A DNA stretch of 5,890 bases from assembly GCA_021814735.1 (NCBI GenBank), contig JAKAHX010000121.1:1-5890 (forward strand), in the 5' to 3' direction. Positions 1-5,635 of this stretch are shown piece after piece. Below the pieces are notes generated by a model, which was not told where the DNA came from, did not search any database, and was given only the letters and a program-made list of their open reading frames with translations. The position numbers and the translations under genes are program-made. This stretch comes from Chloroflexota bacterium (lineage in GTDB: Bacteria; Chloroflexota; Limnocylindria; Limnocylindrales; CSP1-4). Positions within the stretch are counted from its first letter, which is position 1. Each line of letters begins with the position of its first letter.

Positions 1-14
1 CCAACCGCGCGCGG

Positions 15-71
15 CGTCGGCCCGCGTGACGCGGACCCCGGACCCTCGCGCCGCTGACGTCGGCCCGCGTG
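15..71. repeat. 14-bp direct repeat, two copies
   Basis: CGTCGGCCCGCGTG occurs at 15-28 and again, identically, at 58-71, with start points 43 bp apart. The flanking bases differ. In GC-rich DNA a 14-mer repeat at this distance is somewhat more than expected by chance, but no function can be assigned. It could be regulatory, or a remnant of a short duplication near the end of an upstream gene. Confidence 0.6.
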
Positions 72-143
72 GGGTGGCCCGGATCGATGCCGCTCCGATG
101 CCCGGGGGGTGCGCACATCGTCGGAGCTGGCCGCGGCAAGTAC

Positions 144-158
144 GAATCTTCAAGGTTC
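144..158. promoter_or_regulatory. Candidate operator: 15-bp imperfect palindrome upstream of the permease
   Basis: The sequence GAATCTTCAAGGTTC has the form GAAnCTT-n-AAGnTTC, with six of seven arm positions symmetric. It stands out because it is AT-rich within very GC-rich DNA. It lies about 135 bp before the permease start. A 15-bp dyad is the size of Lrp-type sites, and an Lrp-family gene is nearby, so it is a candidate target of that regulator. The assignment is inference; the match to any published consensus is loose. Confidence 0.3.
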
Positions 159-278
159 CCGGGCGTGCTGACGGAGCCTCTGGCACACGCCAGCGCCGAT
201 AACGACGGCAATGTCAGCGCGCCCCCCGCGCCGGTGGCGCCTGATTCGCCATTGGCAGAGCCGCAGGCGCACACGCGA

Positions 279-284
279 GAGGAG
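279..284 (+). promoter_or_regulatory. Ribosome binding site of the permease
   Basis: GAGGAG at 279-284 sits 8 bases before the ATG at 293, the normal Shine-Dalgarno distance. It decides the start: the in-frame GTG at 284 overlaps this site and has no comparable site of its own. Confidence 0.75.
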
Positions 285-292
285 TGGGAGCC

Positions 293-2194
293 ATGTCGGA
301 ACAGGAGATGCAGCTCGGCGAGTTCGAGGGCACCGACCGGCACTTGCGACGCAGCATGCCGTTGCAGCAGCTCCTCTTCCTCTCGATGGGGGGCATCATC
401 GGTTCCGGGTGGCTGTTCGCCGTACTGGGCGCCGACGCGACCGCCGGCCCGGCCTCGGTCATCTCGTGGATCCTCGGCGGGATCTTCGTCCTGCTGATCG
501 CGCTGACCTACGCGGAGATCGCCGGGATGCTGCCGCGCAGCGGGGCCATCGTCCGCTATCCGGGGCTCACCCATGGCGCCTTCACCGGCTTCATCCTGGG
601 CTGGGCCTACTCGCTGGCGGCGGTGTCGGTGGCCGCCATCGAGGCGGAGGCGGTGGTCACCTACCTGGCGGGCAAGTTCACCGCCGCGCACTTCACGACC
701 GTTGCCAGCGGCGTCACCGTGCTCACCTGGCCGAACGGGATCGTCTTCGCGGTCCTGCTCATGGTCCTCTTCTTCGCGGTCAACGTGGTCGGCGTCCGTT
801 TCCTGTCCGAGTTCAACCGCTGGATCACCTGGTGGAAGCTGATCATCCCGACCCTCACCTTCCTGCTGCTCTTCCTCGCCTTCAAGGGGTCCAACTTCAC
901 CTCGTACGGGGGCTTCGCGCCGCTCGGGCCGTCCCCCATCTTCCAGGCCCTTGCGACCTCCGGGATCGTCTTCGCCTACCTCGGGTTCCGGCAGGCGCTG
1001 GAGTACGGCGGCGAGGCGCGCAACCCGCAGCGTGACGTCCCCATCGCGACCATCCTGTCGGTCCTGATCGGGATGGTGGTCTACGTGCTGTTGCAGGTCG
1101 CGTTCACGGGCGCCATCGACTTCCACAAGGCAGGCGTCGCGCCGGGCGCGTGGGCCGCCCTCAAGCAGAGCAGCTGGGCGAGCGGGCCGCTCTACTCCGC
1201 CCTGAACGCGACCGGCATCGGGCTGCTCGGCGCCTTCGCCACCCTGCTGCTGATCGACGCCGCCATCTCGCCGTCGGGCACCGGGTGGATCTACCTCGGC
1301 GCGGGGACGCGGAGCATCTACGGGATGAGCGTCCACCGGTACTTCCCGAAGCAGCTCCAGGCCATCAACAGCTACGGGATCCCCTGGGTCGCGCTGCTGG
1401 CCTCGTTCGTCGTCGGCTGCCTCTTCTTCGCGCCGCTGCCGAGCTGGTACAGCCTGGTGGGCTTCATCACGTCCGCCACCGTGCTGACCTACATCATGGG
1501 CGGGATCGGGCTGCCGGTGCTCCGGCGGACCGCCCCGGGGATGACGCGTCCGTTCCGGCTGCCGGCATCCGAGCTCATCGCGCCGCTGGGCTTCCTGGCC
1601 GCGGTGATGGTGGTCTACTGGTCCGGCTTCCAGACCCTGGTCAACGTGTACGCAGCCGTCTTCATCGGCCTGACCGTCTTCGCCTGGTACTTCGCGCCGA
1701 ACGAGGGCTGGATCCGGCGTGACGTGGGCGCGGTGCTCGGGATCCTCTTCCTGGTTGCGTGGGTGGTGGTCAACAAGCTGGGCGGCTGGGTGCTCACCAC
1801 GAGCTCGACGGCCGCGCCCGGCTCCCTGTCGTTCCCGGCGTACTTCGTCCTGTTCGCCGCCACCCTCGTCGTCTTCGCCGTCGCCCTGTGGTGGTTCAGC
1901 AACGAGACTGGCCGGATGCACATCGCGCGCTCGACGTGGCTCATCGTGATGCTGCTGGCCACGTTCCTCGTCTCGTACTACGGCGAGTACGGGCCGCTCA
2001 CCAAGCCGGCGCTGCCCTTCCCGGTGAGTGACATCGTCGAGATCGCGCTCGGCATCGTCTGCTACTACTGGGGCGTCGCGAGCGGGTTCGTCACCGAGGA
2101 ACTGAGCGAGATCGTGGGCGTCCCGGCCGACGCGCCGGGCGAGCGGCCGCGGGCTCCCCAGCTCGGACCGCGGGGAGCGAGCGGCGCCCGGTGA
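293..2194 (+). CDS. APC-superfamily amino acid permease, long form
   Basis: This is a polytopic inner-membrane transporter of 633 residues, most likely an amino acid/cation or amino acid/proton symporter of the APC superfamily (AA_permease_2 type). The first membrane helix carries the family signature GGIIGSGWLFA (residues 33-43), whose unwound glycine stretch binds the substrate amino and carboxyl groups. Helix 2 ends in YAEIAGMLPRSG (73-84). The helix 6-7 loop has GGEARNPQRDVP (239-250), the conserved Glu/Asn-Pro/Arg motif of these permeases. About 14 hydrophobic helices are visible, up to 16 if two marginal segments near residues 550 and 580 are counted. Typical members have 12 helices and about 450-500 residues, so the C-terminal part (about 475-600) looks like an addition. 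A hydrophilic Pro/Arg-rich tail follows residue 605. The start is set by the GAGGAG site at 279-284. Substrate is not determined; the neighbouring sulfur-amino-acid enzyme and Lrp regulator suggest a sulfur or neutral amino acid. Confidence 0.9.
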   Translation: MSEQEMQLGEFEGTDRHLRRSMPLQQLLFLSMGGIIGSGWLFAVLGADATAGPASVISWILGGIFVLLIALTYAEIAGMLPRSGAIVRYPGLTHGAFTGFILGWAYSLAAVSVAAIEAEAVVTYLAGKFTAAHFTTVASGVTVLTWPNGIVFAVLLMVLFFAVNVVGVRFLSEFNRWITWWKLIIPTLTFLLLFLAFKGSNFTSYGGFAPLGPSPIFQALATSGIVFAYLGFRQALEYGGEARNPQRDVPIATILSVLIGMVVYVLLQVAFTGAIDFHKAGVAPGAWAALKQSSWASGPLYSALNATGIGLLGAFATLLLIDAAISPSGTGWIYLGAGTRSIYGMSVHRYFPKQLQAINSYGIPWVALLASFVVGCLFFAPLPSWYSLVGFITSATVLTYIMGGIGLPVLRRTAPGMTRPFRLPASELIAPLGFLAAVMVVYWSGFQTLVNVYAAVFIGLTVFAWYFAPNEGWIRRDVGAVLGILFLVAWVVVNKLGGWVLTTSSTAAPGSLSFPAYFVLFAATLVVFAVALWWFSNETGRMHIARSTWLIVMLLATFLVSYYGEYGPLTKPALPFPVSDIVEIALGIVCYYWGVASGFVTEELSEIVGVPADAPGERPRAPQLGPRGASGAR

Positions 2195-2262
2195 GCCGGG
2201 CGGTGCCAGCCAGGACCAGGACCGCGCACGACGGGTGACCGCGAGGCGGCCCCGGACGAGAT

Positions 2263-2289
2263 GCGGGCGCCGGCCGTGCCGGCGCCCGC
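2263..2289. terminator. Strong GC hairpin between convergent genes, likely bidirectional terminator
   Basis: GCGGGCGCCGGC (2263-2274) pairs perfectly with GCCGGCGCCCGC (2278-2289) around the 3-base loop CGT. The stem is 12 bp, all G-C. It lies 68 bases after the permease stop and 94 bases beyond the end of the convergent regulator, so it can serve transcripts from both sides. No T-tract follows on either strand, which is common for terminators in high-GC bacteria. Termination is inferred from structure and position. Confidence 0.6.
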
Positions 2290-2313
2290 TGGCGCTCGAA
2301 GGACGGGCACGCG

Positions 2314-2334
2314 GCCCCTCGGCGCGCAAGGGGC
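2314..2334. repeat. Short inverted repeat in the convergent gap
   Basis: GCCCCT (2314-2319) pairs with AGGGGC (2329-2334) across a 9-base loop. It is flanked by a direct repeat of GGGCACGCG at 2305-2313 and 2332-2340. It may add to transcription termination between the permease and the regulator, but it is much weaker than the hairpin at 2263-2289 and could be chance in this base composition. Confidence 0.35.
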
Positions 2335-2356
2335 ACGCGCACCAGGTATCGGTTCG

Positions 2357-2371
2357 CGGCCGGAACGGCCG
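2357..2371 (-). terminator. Hairpin just after the Lrp-family gene
   Basis: CGGCCG (2357-2362) and CGGCCG (2366-2371) form a 6-bp stem around the loop GAA, reading TTC on the - strand. It begins 12 bases past the regulator's stop codon, the usual place for a terminator. There is no T-run after it on the - strand. It may act together with the 12-bp hairpin further on. Confidence 0.4.
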
Positions 2372-2383
2372 GCGCTCAGCGGG

Positions 2384-2875
2384 TCAGCGCGTCCCCCACT
2401 GGTACGTCTCCTTGACGATCCGCAGGTAGACGTAGGCCTCCGTCTCGCGGACCCCATCGATGTGGCGGAGTCGATCGACCAGGAACGAGAGAAGCGCATC
2501 GTTGTCCTCGCAGACCGTCTCCACGAGGATGTCGTAATGCCCCGCGGTGATGACCGCGTAGGACACTTCCGGCAGGGCGGCGATCTGCTCGGCGGCGGAG
2601 ACCAGCTTGTCGCCGTCACAGCGCACGCCGATCATCGCCATCTGGTGGAACCCGAGCTTGAACGGGTCCGTCACGCCGACGATCTGCAGCACCCCTCGCT
2701 CGATCAGCCGGTTGGTGCGCGCGCGCACGGCGGCCTCGCTCACGCCGAGATCCGCAGCGATCTGGGTAAACGGCCGCCGGCCGTCCTGCTGCAGGTGCTC
2801 GATGATGCGCTTGTCGAGGTCCGCCAACTCGTCGCCGACGCGCTCCGTGAGGGCGCGTGACCGGATCGGTTCCAT
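2384..2875 (-). CDS. Lrp/AsnC-family transcriptional regulator
   Basis: This 163-residue DNA-binding protein has the length and two-domain layout of the Lrp/AsnC family. Residues about 17-70 form the N-terminal helix-turn-helix: LADLDKRIIEHLQQDGR, then LGVSEAAVRARTNRLIERG (43-61), where the second helix reads DNA. Residues about 76-155 form the effector-binding RAM domain, including AGHYDILVETVCED (111-124), whose Gly and Asp are typical of the ligand/oligomer interface. Members form dimers to octamers and respond to amino acids. The start ATG at 2875 is chosen because a -10 hexamer lies seven bases upstream and domain homology begins soon after; much longer reading in this frame upstream runs antisense through the next gene and is not real. 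It is divergent from the PLP enzyme across 78 bp and convergent with the permease, so both, and itself, are candidate targets. P. putida MdeR, which controls methionine gamma-lyase, is a family precedent. The effector is unknown. Confidence 0.93.
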   Translation of the reverse strand: MEPIRSRALTERVGDELADLDKRIIEHLQQDGRRPFTQIAADLGVSEAAVRARTNRLIERGVLQIVGVTDPFKLGFHQMAMIGVRCDGDKLVSAAEQIAALPEVSYAVITAGHYDILVETVCEDNDALLSFLVDRLRHIDGVRETEAYVYLRIVKETYQWGTR

Positions 2876-2882
2876 CCCCGCG

Positions 2883-2891
2883 ACAGTAGCA
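2883..2891 (-). promoter_or_regulatory. Extended -10 promoter of the Lrp-family gene, probable leaderless start
   Basis: Read on the - strand, positions 2891 to 2883 give TGC-TACTGT. This is an extended -10 (TGn followed by TAnnnT). Seven bases separate it from the ATG at 2875, so transcription would begin at or next to the start codon. No spaced Shine-Dalgarno is present, which fits a leaderless mRNA. A weak -35 (TGCACC, 3 of 6) lies 18 bases upstream of the hexamer. Confidence 0.5.
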
Positions 2892-2901
2892 GGTCCGGCG
2901 C

Positions 2902-2914
2902 GATTCGGTGCATC
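2902..2914. promoter_or_regulatory. Candidate operator between the divergent genes
   Basis: GATTCGGTGCATC is a partial dyad of the form GATnCnnnGnATC centred at 2908, with eight of twelve arm positions symmetric. It lies between the two divergent -10 elements, about 33 bases upstream of the regulator's predicted start and 45 upstream of the enzyme's. That is a sensible place for a site controlling both. CGGTGyA also recurs at 2906 and 2935. Dyads this weak occur by chance, so this is a position-based suggestion. Confidence 0.25.
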
Positions 2915-2939
2915 CAGCGTCCGTGCCGTGGAGCCGGTG

Positions 2940-2945
2940 TACGAT
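2940..2945 (+). promoter_or_regulatory. -10 promoter element of the PLP enzyme gene, probable leaderless start
   Basis: TACGAT (TAnnnT type) at 2940-2945 lies eight bases before the ATG at 2954, so the transcript would start at or one base before the start codon. The bases between, GCCCGCCG, hold no Shine-Dalgarno. No convincing -35 is present 16-18 bases upstream, which would fit dependence on an activator such as the adjacent Lrp-family protein. Confidence 0.45.
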
Positions 2946-2953
2946 GCCCGCCG

Positions 2954-4156
2954 ATGCAGCACGACACCGGCCGCGAGGGCTTCTCCACGCGCGCGATCCG
3001 CGCCGCGAGCCGGACGCCGCGGCTCGACCAGGAGTCCACCGCCGTCCCGATCTACCAGACGGCGACCTTCCGCACCGCCGACGCGGTCGAGCTCGCCGAC
3101 GTGCTCGGCGACCGACGGCCCGGGTACGCCTACTCCCGCATCGCCAACCCCACCGCCGCGGCGCTGGCGAGCGCGATCGCAGAGATGGAGGGCGCGGAGG
3201 AGGGGTTCGCCTTCGGCACCGGCATGGGCGCCATCTTCGCCGCGCTGGCGTCCCAGCTCGCGGCCGGGGACGAGCTGGTGGCCTCGAACGCGCTCTACGG
3301 CAGCACCCGCTCGCTCGTCGAGGGACACCTTCGGCGGTACGGGGTGGCGGCGCGCTACGTGGATGCCACGGACCACGCCGCCGTCGAGGCCGCCCTCAGC
3401 CCCGCGACGCGGGTCCTCTACGTGGAGACCATCTCGAACCCGACCATCGTGGTGGCCGATCTCGCGCGCCTGGCGGCGATCGCCCACCGGCACGGCGTCA
3501 CGATGATCGTCGACAACACGTTCGCCTCCCCGTTCCTGTGCCGGCCCATCGAGCTGGGCGCGGACCTGGTCGTGGAGTCCGCCACCAAGTGGATCGGCGG
3601 CCACTCGGACGTGCTCGCCGGGGTCGTGTGCGGGGACGCGGCCCGCATGGCATCGGTGCGCGCGCTGCAGGTGGACACCGGCGGGATCGTGGCGCCCTTC
3701 AGCGCGTTCCTGGTGCTGCGTGGCCTGGAAACGCTCGCCGTGCGCATGGAGCGCCATTCCGCGACGGCGCTGGAGCTGGCGTCCTTCCTGGAGCGCCAGG
3801 TGGACGTGGTGCGACGGGTCTACTACCCGGGCCTGGCCAGCCATCCGCAGGCGGGCCTTGCCCGGCACCAGCTGCGGGCCGGTGGCGGGATGCTCGCGTT
3901 CGACCTGGGGAGCCGGGAGGCGGGCACGGTCTTCCTCGACGCCCTCGGCCTGGGCGAGCGGACCGCCTCGCTGGGCAGCGTCCACACCATGGCCGTGCAT
4001 CCGCCATCCACCACGCATCGCCAGCTGGACGCCGAGGCGCTCGCGCGGGCGGGGATTGCCCCGGGGCTGGTGCGCGTCTCGGTCGGGCTGGAGGACGCCG
4101 AGGACGTGCTCGGCGCCGCGGAGCGGGCGCTGGTCGCGGTGCGCGCCGCGCGCTGA
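2954..4156 (+). CDS. PLP-dependent Cys/Met-metabolism enzyme (methionine gamma-lyase / cystathionine gamma-synthase/lyase family)
   Basis: This cytoplasmic fold-type I PLP enzyme has 400 residues, the normal family length, and handles sulfur amino acids by gamma- or beta-elimination or replacement. The catalytic set appears intact: Y60 and R62 in GYAYSRIANPT (cofactor phosphate contact from the neighbouring subunit), G90-M91 (phosphate loop), Y115 (stacks on the PLP ring), D187 in VDNTF (pyridine nitrogen), S209, T211 and Schiff-base lysine K212 in ESATKWIGGHSD, and R374 in GLVRVSVGLED (substrate carboxylate). Substrate assignment is uncertain. The loop SLGSVHTMAVHPPSTTH (339-355) has His344 where cystathionine gamma-synthases and gamma-lyases usually have Glu, and its HPxSTTH resembles O-acetylhomoserine sulfhydrylases. 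YGST at 115-118 lacks the cysteine found in classical methionine gamma-lyases. The divergent Lrp-type regulator and nearby permease favour a catabolic role, by inference. The following resB-like gene starts two bases after the stop. Confidence 0.92.
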   Translation: MQHDTGREGFSTRAIRAASRTPRLDQESTAVPIYQTATFRTADAVELADVLGDRRPGYAYSRIANPTAAALASAIAEMEGAEEGFAFGTGMGAIFAALASQLAAGDELVASNALYGSTRSLVEGHLRRYGVAARYVDATDHAAVEAALSPATRVLYVETISNPTIVVADLARLAAIAHRHGVTMIVDNTFASPFLCRPIELGADLVVESATKWIGGHSDVLAGVVCGDAARMASVRALQVDTGGIVAPFSAFLVLRGLETLAVRMERHSATALELASFLERQVDVVRRVYYPGLASHPQAGLARHQLRAGGGMLAFDLGSREAGTVFLDALGLGERTASLGSVHTMAVHPPSTTHRQLDAEALARAGIAPGLVRVSVGLEDAEDVLGAAERALVAVRAAR

Positions 4157-4158
4157 CA

Positions 4159-5586
4159 GTGGCCACCGCGTCCTTCGCGCGTCCGGGGTCGGCGCGTCTC
4201 TCGGATCCGCTCGCCGCGCTGGGGTACACCGCCTGGCGGCTCCTCACCAGCGTGCGCTTCGCGGTGATCCAGATCATCGCGATCGCCATCGCCGGGGTGT
4301 TCGGGGCGCTGCTGCCCCAGATGTCGGCTGCCCAGGTGCAGGACCCCTCGCAGTATGCCCAGCAGATGGCCGCGATCCAGTCGCAGTACGCGGGCCTCTC
4401 CGTCCTCGGGGTCTCCATCGGCCCCACGCTGGTGGACCTCTTCGACCGGCTGGGCCTCCTGCACGTCTTCAGCGTCTGGTGGTTCACCACGCTGCTCGCC
4501 CTGCTGGCAGTCAGCATCGTGGTCTGCACGGCGGACCGCACCCCTCGTCTCTGGCGCAGTGTGCGGGAGGTGCGGGTTGCCCAGCCCGCCGGGTTCTTCG
4601 ATCCCCGGCTTGCCAACCGGGCCGCGGTGGCCGTGCCGCTGGAGGGCGAGCGCGTCACCCGGGTGCTGCGTCGCCGCCACTACGTGGTGCGGCACGCGGA
4701 GGGGATCGTCTACGGCGACCGGAACCAGTACTTCCGGCTCGCCACCCTGCTCACGCACGCCGGCCTGGTCCTCTTCCTGGCCGCGGCCGCGATCAGCGGC
4801 GCGTTCGGGTTCCAGACCGTACTGGCGCTCGGCGACGGGCAGACCGCGCCCATTCAGCCGGTGGGGACGCCGGGGAACCTCATCGTCAAGAACGTCCAGT
4901 TCTCTGCGCCGACCAGGCCCGACGGCTCCTTCATCGACTTCTCCACCGACGTCGAGGTCTACCAGGACGGGCGCGCGATCGCCCACAAGACGATCCACGT
5001 CAACGACCCGCTGGTGGTGGATGGCTACGTCATCCACCAGAACACGTTCGGGCCGGCGGCCGTCATCGAGATCCACGATTCCTCCGGTCGGCTCGTGTGG
5101 ACCGGTCCCGTGCTGCTGGCGGGCACCCTGCTGGGGCTGCCGCAGGGGTTTATCACCATCCCCGGCTCCAGCCTCGGGCTGCTCGTGGTCCTCGACAGGA
5201 GCCCCTCGGGTGCGCCACGCCTGACGCTGCAGGGCCTCGCCGCCGATCCTGCCGGGGCCGCCACCCGCACCGTCTTCATGCAGTCGCTGGGCGTGGGCCA
5301 GACCAGCGATGCCGCGGCCACGTCCGGGTACGCAATCCGCTGGGTCGACACGTCGGCGTTCAGCGGCCTCGTGATCCGGCGCGATCCCGGCCAGGACCTG
5401 GTGTGGGTCGCGTTCGCCCTGCTGCTCGGCGGCCTGGTGCTGACGTTCTACTTCCCACGACGCCGCGTCTGGGTCCGGATCCTGCCGGACCACGCGGACG
5501 TCGCGCTCCTGGCCGACCGGTACGTGGATGCCCCGCGGGAGCTGCAGGAGCTGGTCCGGGATCTGCAGGGAGCGCCCGCCGGCTGA
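4159..5586 (+). CDS. resB: ResB-like cytochrome c biogenesis membrane protein
   Basis: This 475-residue membrane protein matches the ResB/CcsB family of the System II cytochrome c maturation pathway, where ResB and CcsA/ResC deliver heme and present reduced apocytochrome c outside the membrane. Visible layout: helix 1 at about 33-53 (VRFAVIQIIAIAIAGVFGAL), helix 2 at 105-124 with the hallmark VWWFTTLLALLAVSIVVCTADR, helix 3 at 193-215 with LLTHAGLVLF (H200), a large extracytoplasmic domain at about 216-410 containing VNDPLVVDGYVIHQNTFGP, and helix 4 at 411-431 followed by the typical FYFPRRRVWV. Four helices and this length are usual for the family. The GTG start at 4159 lies two bases after the upstream TGA (TGACAGTG) and lacks a Shine-Dalgarno, which suggests translational coupling. 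The next in-frame ATG (4321) would remove helix 1. The frame stays open through the upstream gene, but that is a GC-rich artefact. CcsA is absent from the window. Confidence 0.9.
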   Translation: MATASFARPGSARLSDPLAALGYTAWRLLTSVRFAVIQIIAIAIAGVFGALLPQMSAAQVQDPSQYAQQMAAIQSQYAGLSVLGVSIGPTLVDLFDRLGLLHVFSVWWFTTLLALLAVSIVVCTADRTPRLWRSVREVRVAQPAGFFDPRLANRAAVAVPLEGERVTRVLRRRHYVVRHAEGIVYGDRNQYFRLATLLTHAGLVLFLAAAAISGAFGFQTVLALGDGQTAPIQPVGTPGNLIVKNVQFSAPTRPDGSFIDFSTDVEVYQDGRAIAHKTIHVNDPLVVDGYVIHQNTFGPAAVIEIHDSSGRLVWTGPVLLAGTLLGLPQGFITIPGSSLGLLVVLDRSPSGAPRLTLQGLAADPAGAATRTVFMQSLGVGQTSDAAATSGYAIRWVDTSAFSGLVIRRDPGQDLVWVAFALLLGGLVLTFYFPRRRVWVRILPDHADVALLADRYVDAPRELQELVRDLQGAPAG

Positions 5587-5626
5587 CACGTGCGCCCCGG
5601 GACCGGCTGACACGTGCGCGCCGGGT
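5579..5626. repeat. 24-bp tandem repeat across the resB stop codon
   Basis: Two adjacent copies, 5579-5602 and 5603-5626, match at 22 of 24 positions; they differ at unit positions 18 (C/G) and 24 (A/T). Each begins CCGGCTGACACGTGCGC. The resB stop codon (5584-5586) is inside copy 1. Each copy has the perfect palindrome CACGTG (5587-5592 and 5611-5616), spaced 24 bp. The pair lies within 100 bp upstream of the next gene, so a double operator is possible. A simple replication-slippage duplication is the plainer explanation. Confidence 0.85.
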
Positions 5627-5632
5627 CAGCCG
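5604..5632 (+). terminator. Hairpin after resB, possible terminator
   Basis: CGGCTGAC (5604-5611) pairs with GTCAGCCG (5625-5632), an 8-bp stem with a 13-base loop. It starts 18 bases after the resB stop. No T-tract follows. The same left-arm sequence also occurs at 5580-5587 in repeat copy 1, so two alternative pairings with one right arm are possible. Confidence 0.45.
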
Positions 5633-5635
5633 CTG

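Larger units (their letters stand above)
1..292. other. Upstream region of the permease, no gene recognised
   Basis: I find no convincing gene here. Frame 1 is open from the window edge to a TGA at 55-57, so these bases could be the tail of an upstream + gene, but its 18 residues are low-complexity and match nothing I know. The rest appears to be leader or intergenic sequence for the permease. It contains a 14-bp direct repeat (15-28 and 58-71), a comparatively AT-rich 15-bp imperfect palindrome (144-158), and short inverted repeats at 180-193 (CTGGC/GCCAG) and 228-240 (GCGCC/GGCGC). I could not pair a good -35 with a good -10. TTGGCA at 252-257 has no matching -10 downstream. No known riboswitch or T-box signature is recognisable. 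Confidence 0.5.

Noticed and set aside
1..118. A - strand gene starting at ATG 118 and running off the left edge.
   Set aside because: The frame is open, but its about 39 residues are Arg/Gly/Pro-rich, lack a ribosome binding site and resemble no family.
284..292. GTG at 284 as the permease start, adding three residues.
   Set aside because: It overlaps the likely Shine-Dalgarno GAGGAG at 279-284, whereas ATG 293 is correctly spaced from it.
100..292. A riboswitch or T-box leader for the permease.
   Set aside because: I looked for T-box, SAM, glycine, glutamine and guanidine-type conserved cores and recognised none; only short unrelated stems are present.
69..497. A 142-codon + frame starting upstream of the permease.
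   Set aside because: It has a Ser/Arg/Pro-rich sequence, overlaps the permease start in another frame and shows no domain.
2195..2383. A small gene in the convergent gap, for example in the + frames from 2235 or 2261.
   Set aside because: These frames run into the antisense of the regulator gene, have an Arg/Pro/Ala composition, and the region is dominated by hairpins typical of terminators.
2876..4018. A long N-terminal extension of the Lrp-family protein on the - strand (544 codons in total).
   Set aside because: The extension is antisense to the PLP enzyme, is of low-complexity composition and has no domain. The family length and a -10 element fit the ATG at 2875.
2908..4158. An open frame of 892 codons that continues upstream from resB through the PLP enzyme region, suggesting a fusion protein.
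   Set aside because: The upstream part is Arg/Gly/Pro-rich, has no recognisable domain and overlaps a PLP enzyme with intact catalytic residues in another frame. Stops are simply rare in GC-rich DNA.
3823..5613. A 596-codon open frame on the - strand opposite resB and the end of the PLP enzyme.
   Set aside because: Its composition is His/Asp/Gly/Arg-rich, with no domain resemblance. It mirrors the third-position GC bias of the real + genes.
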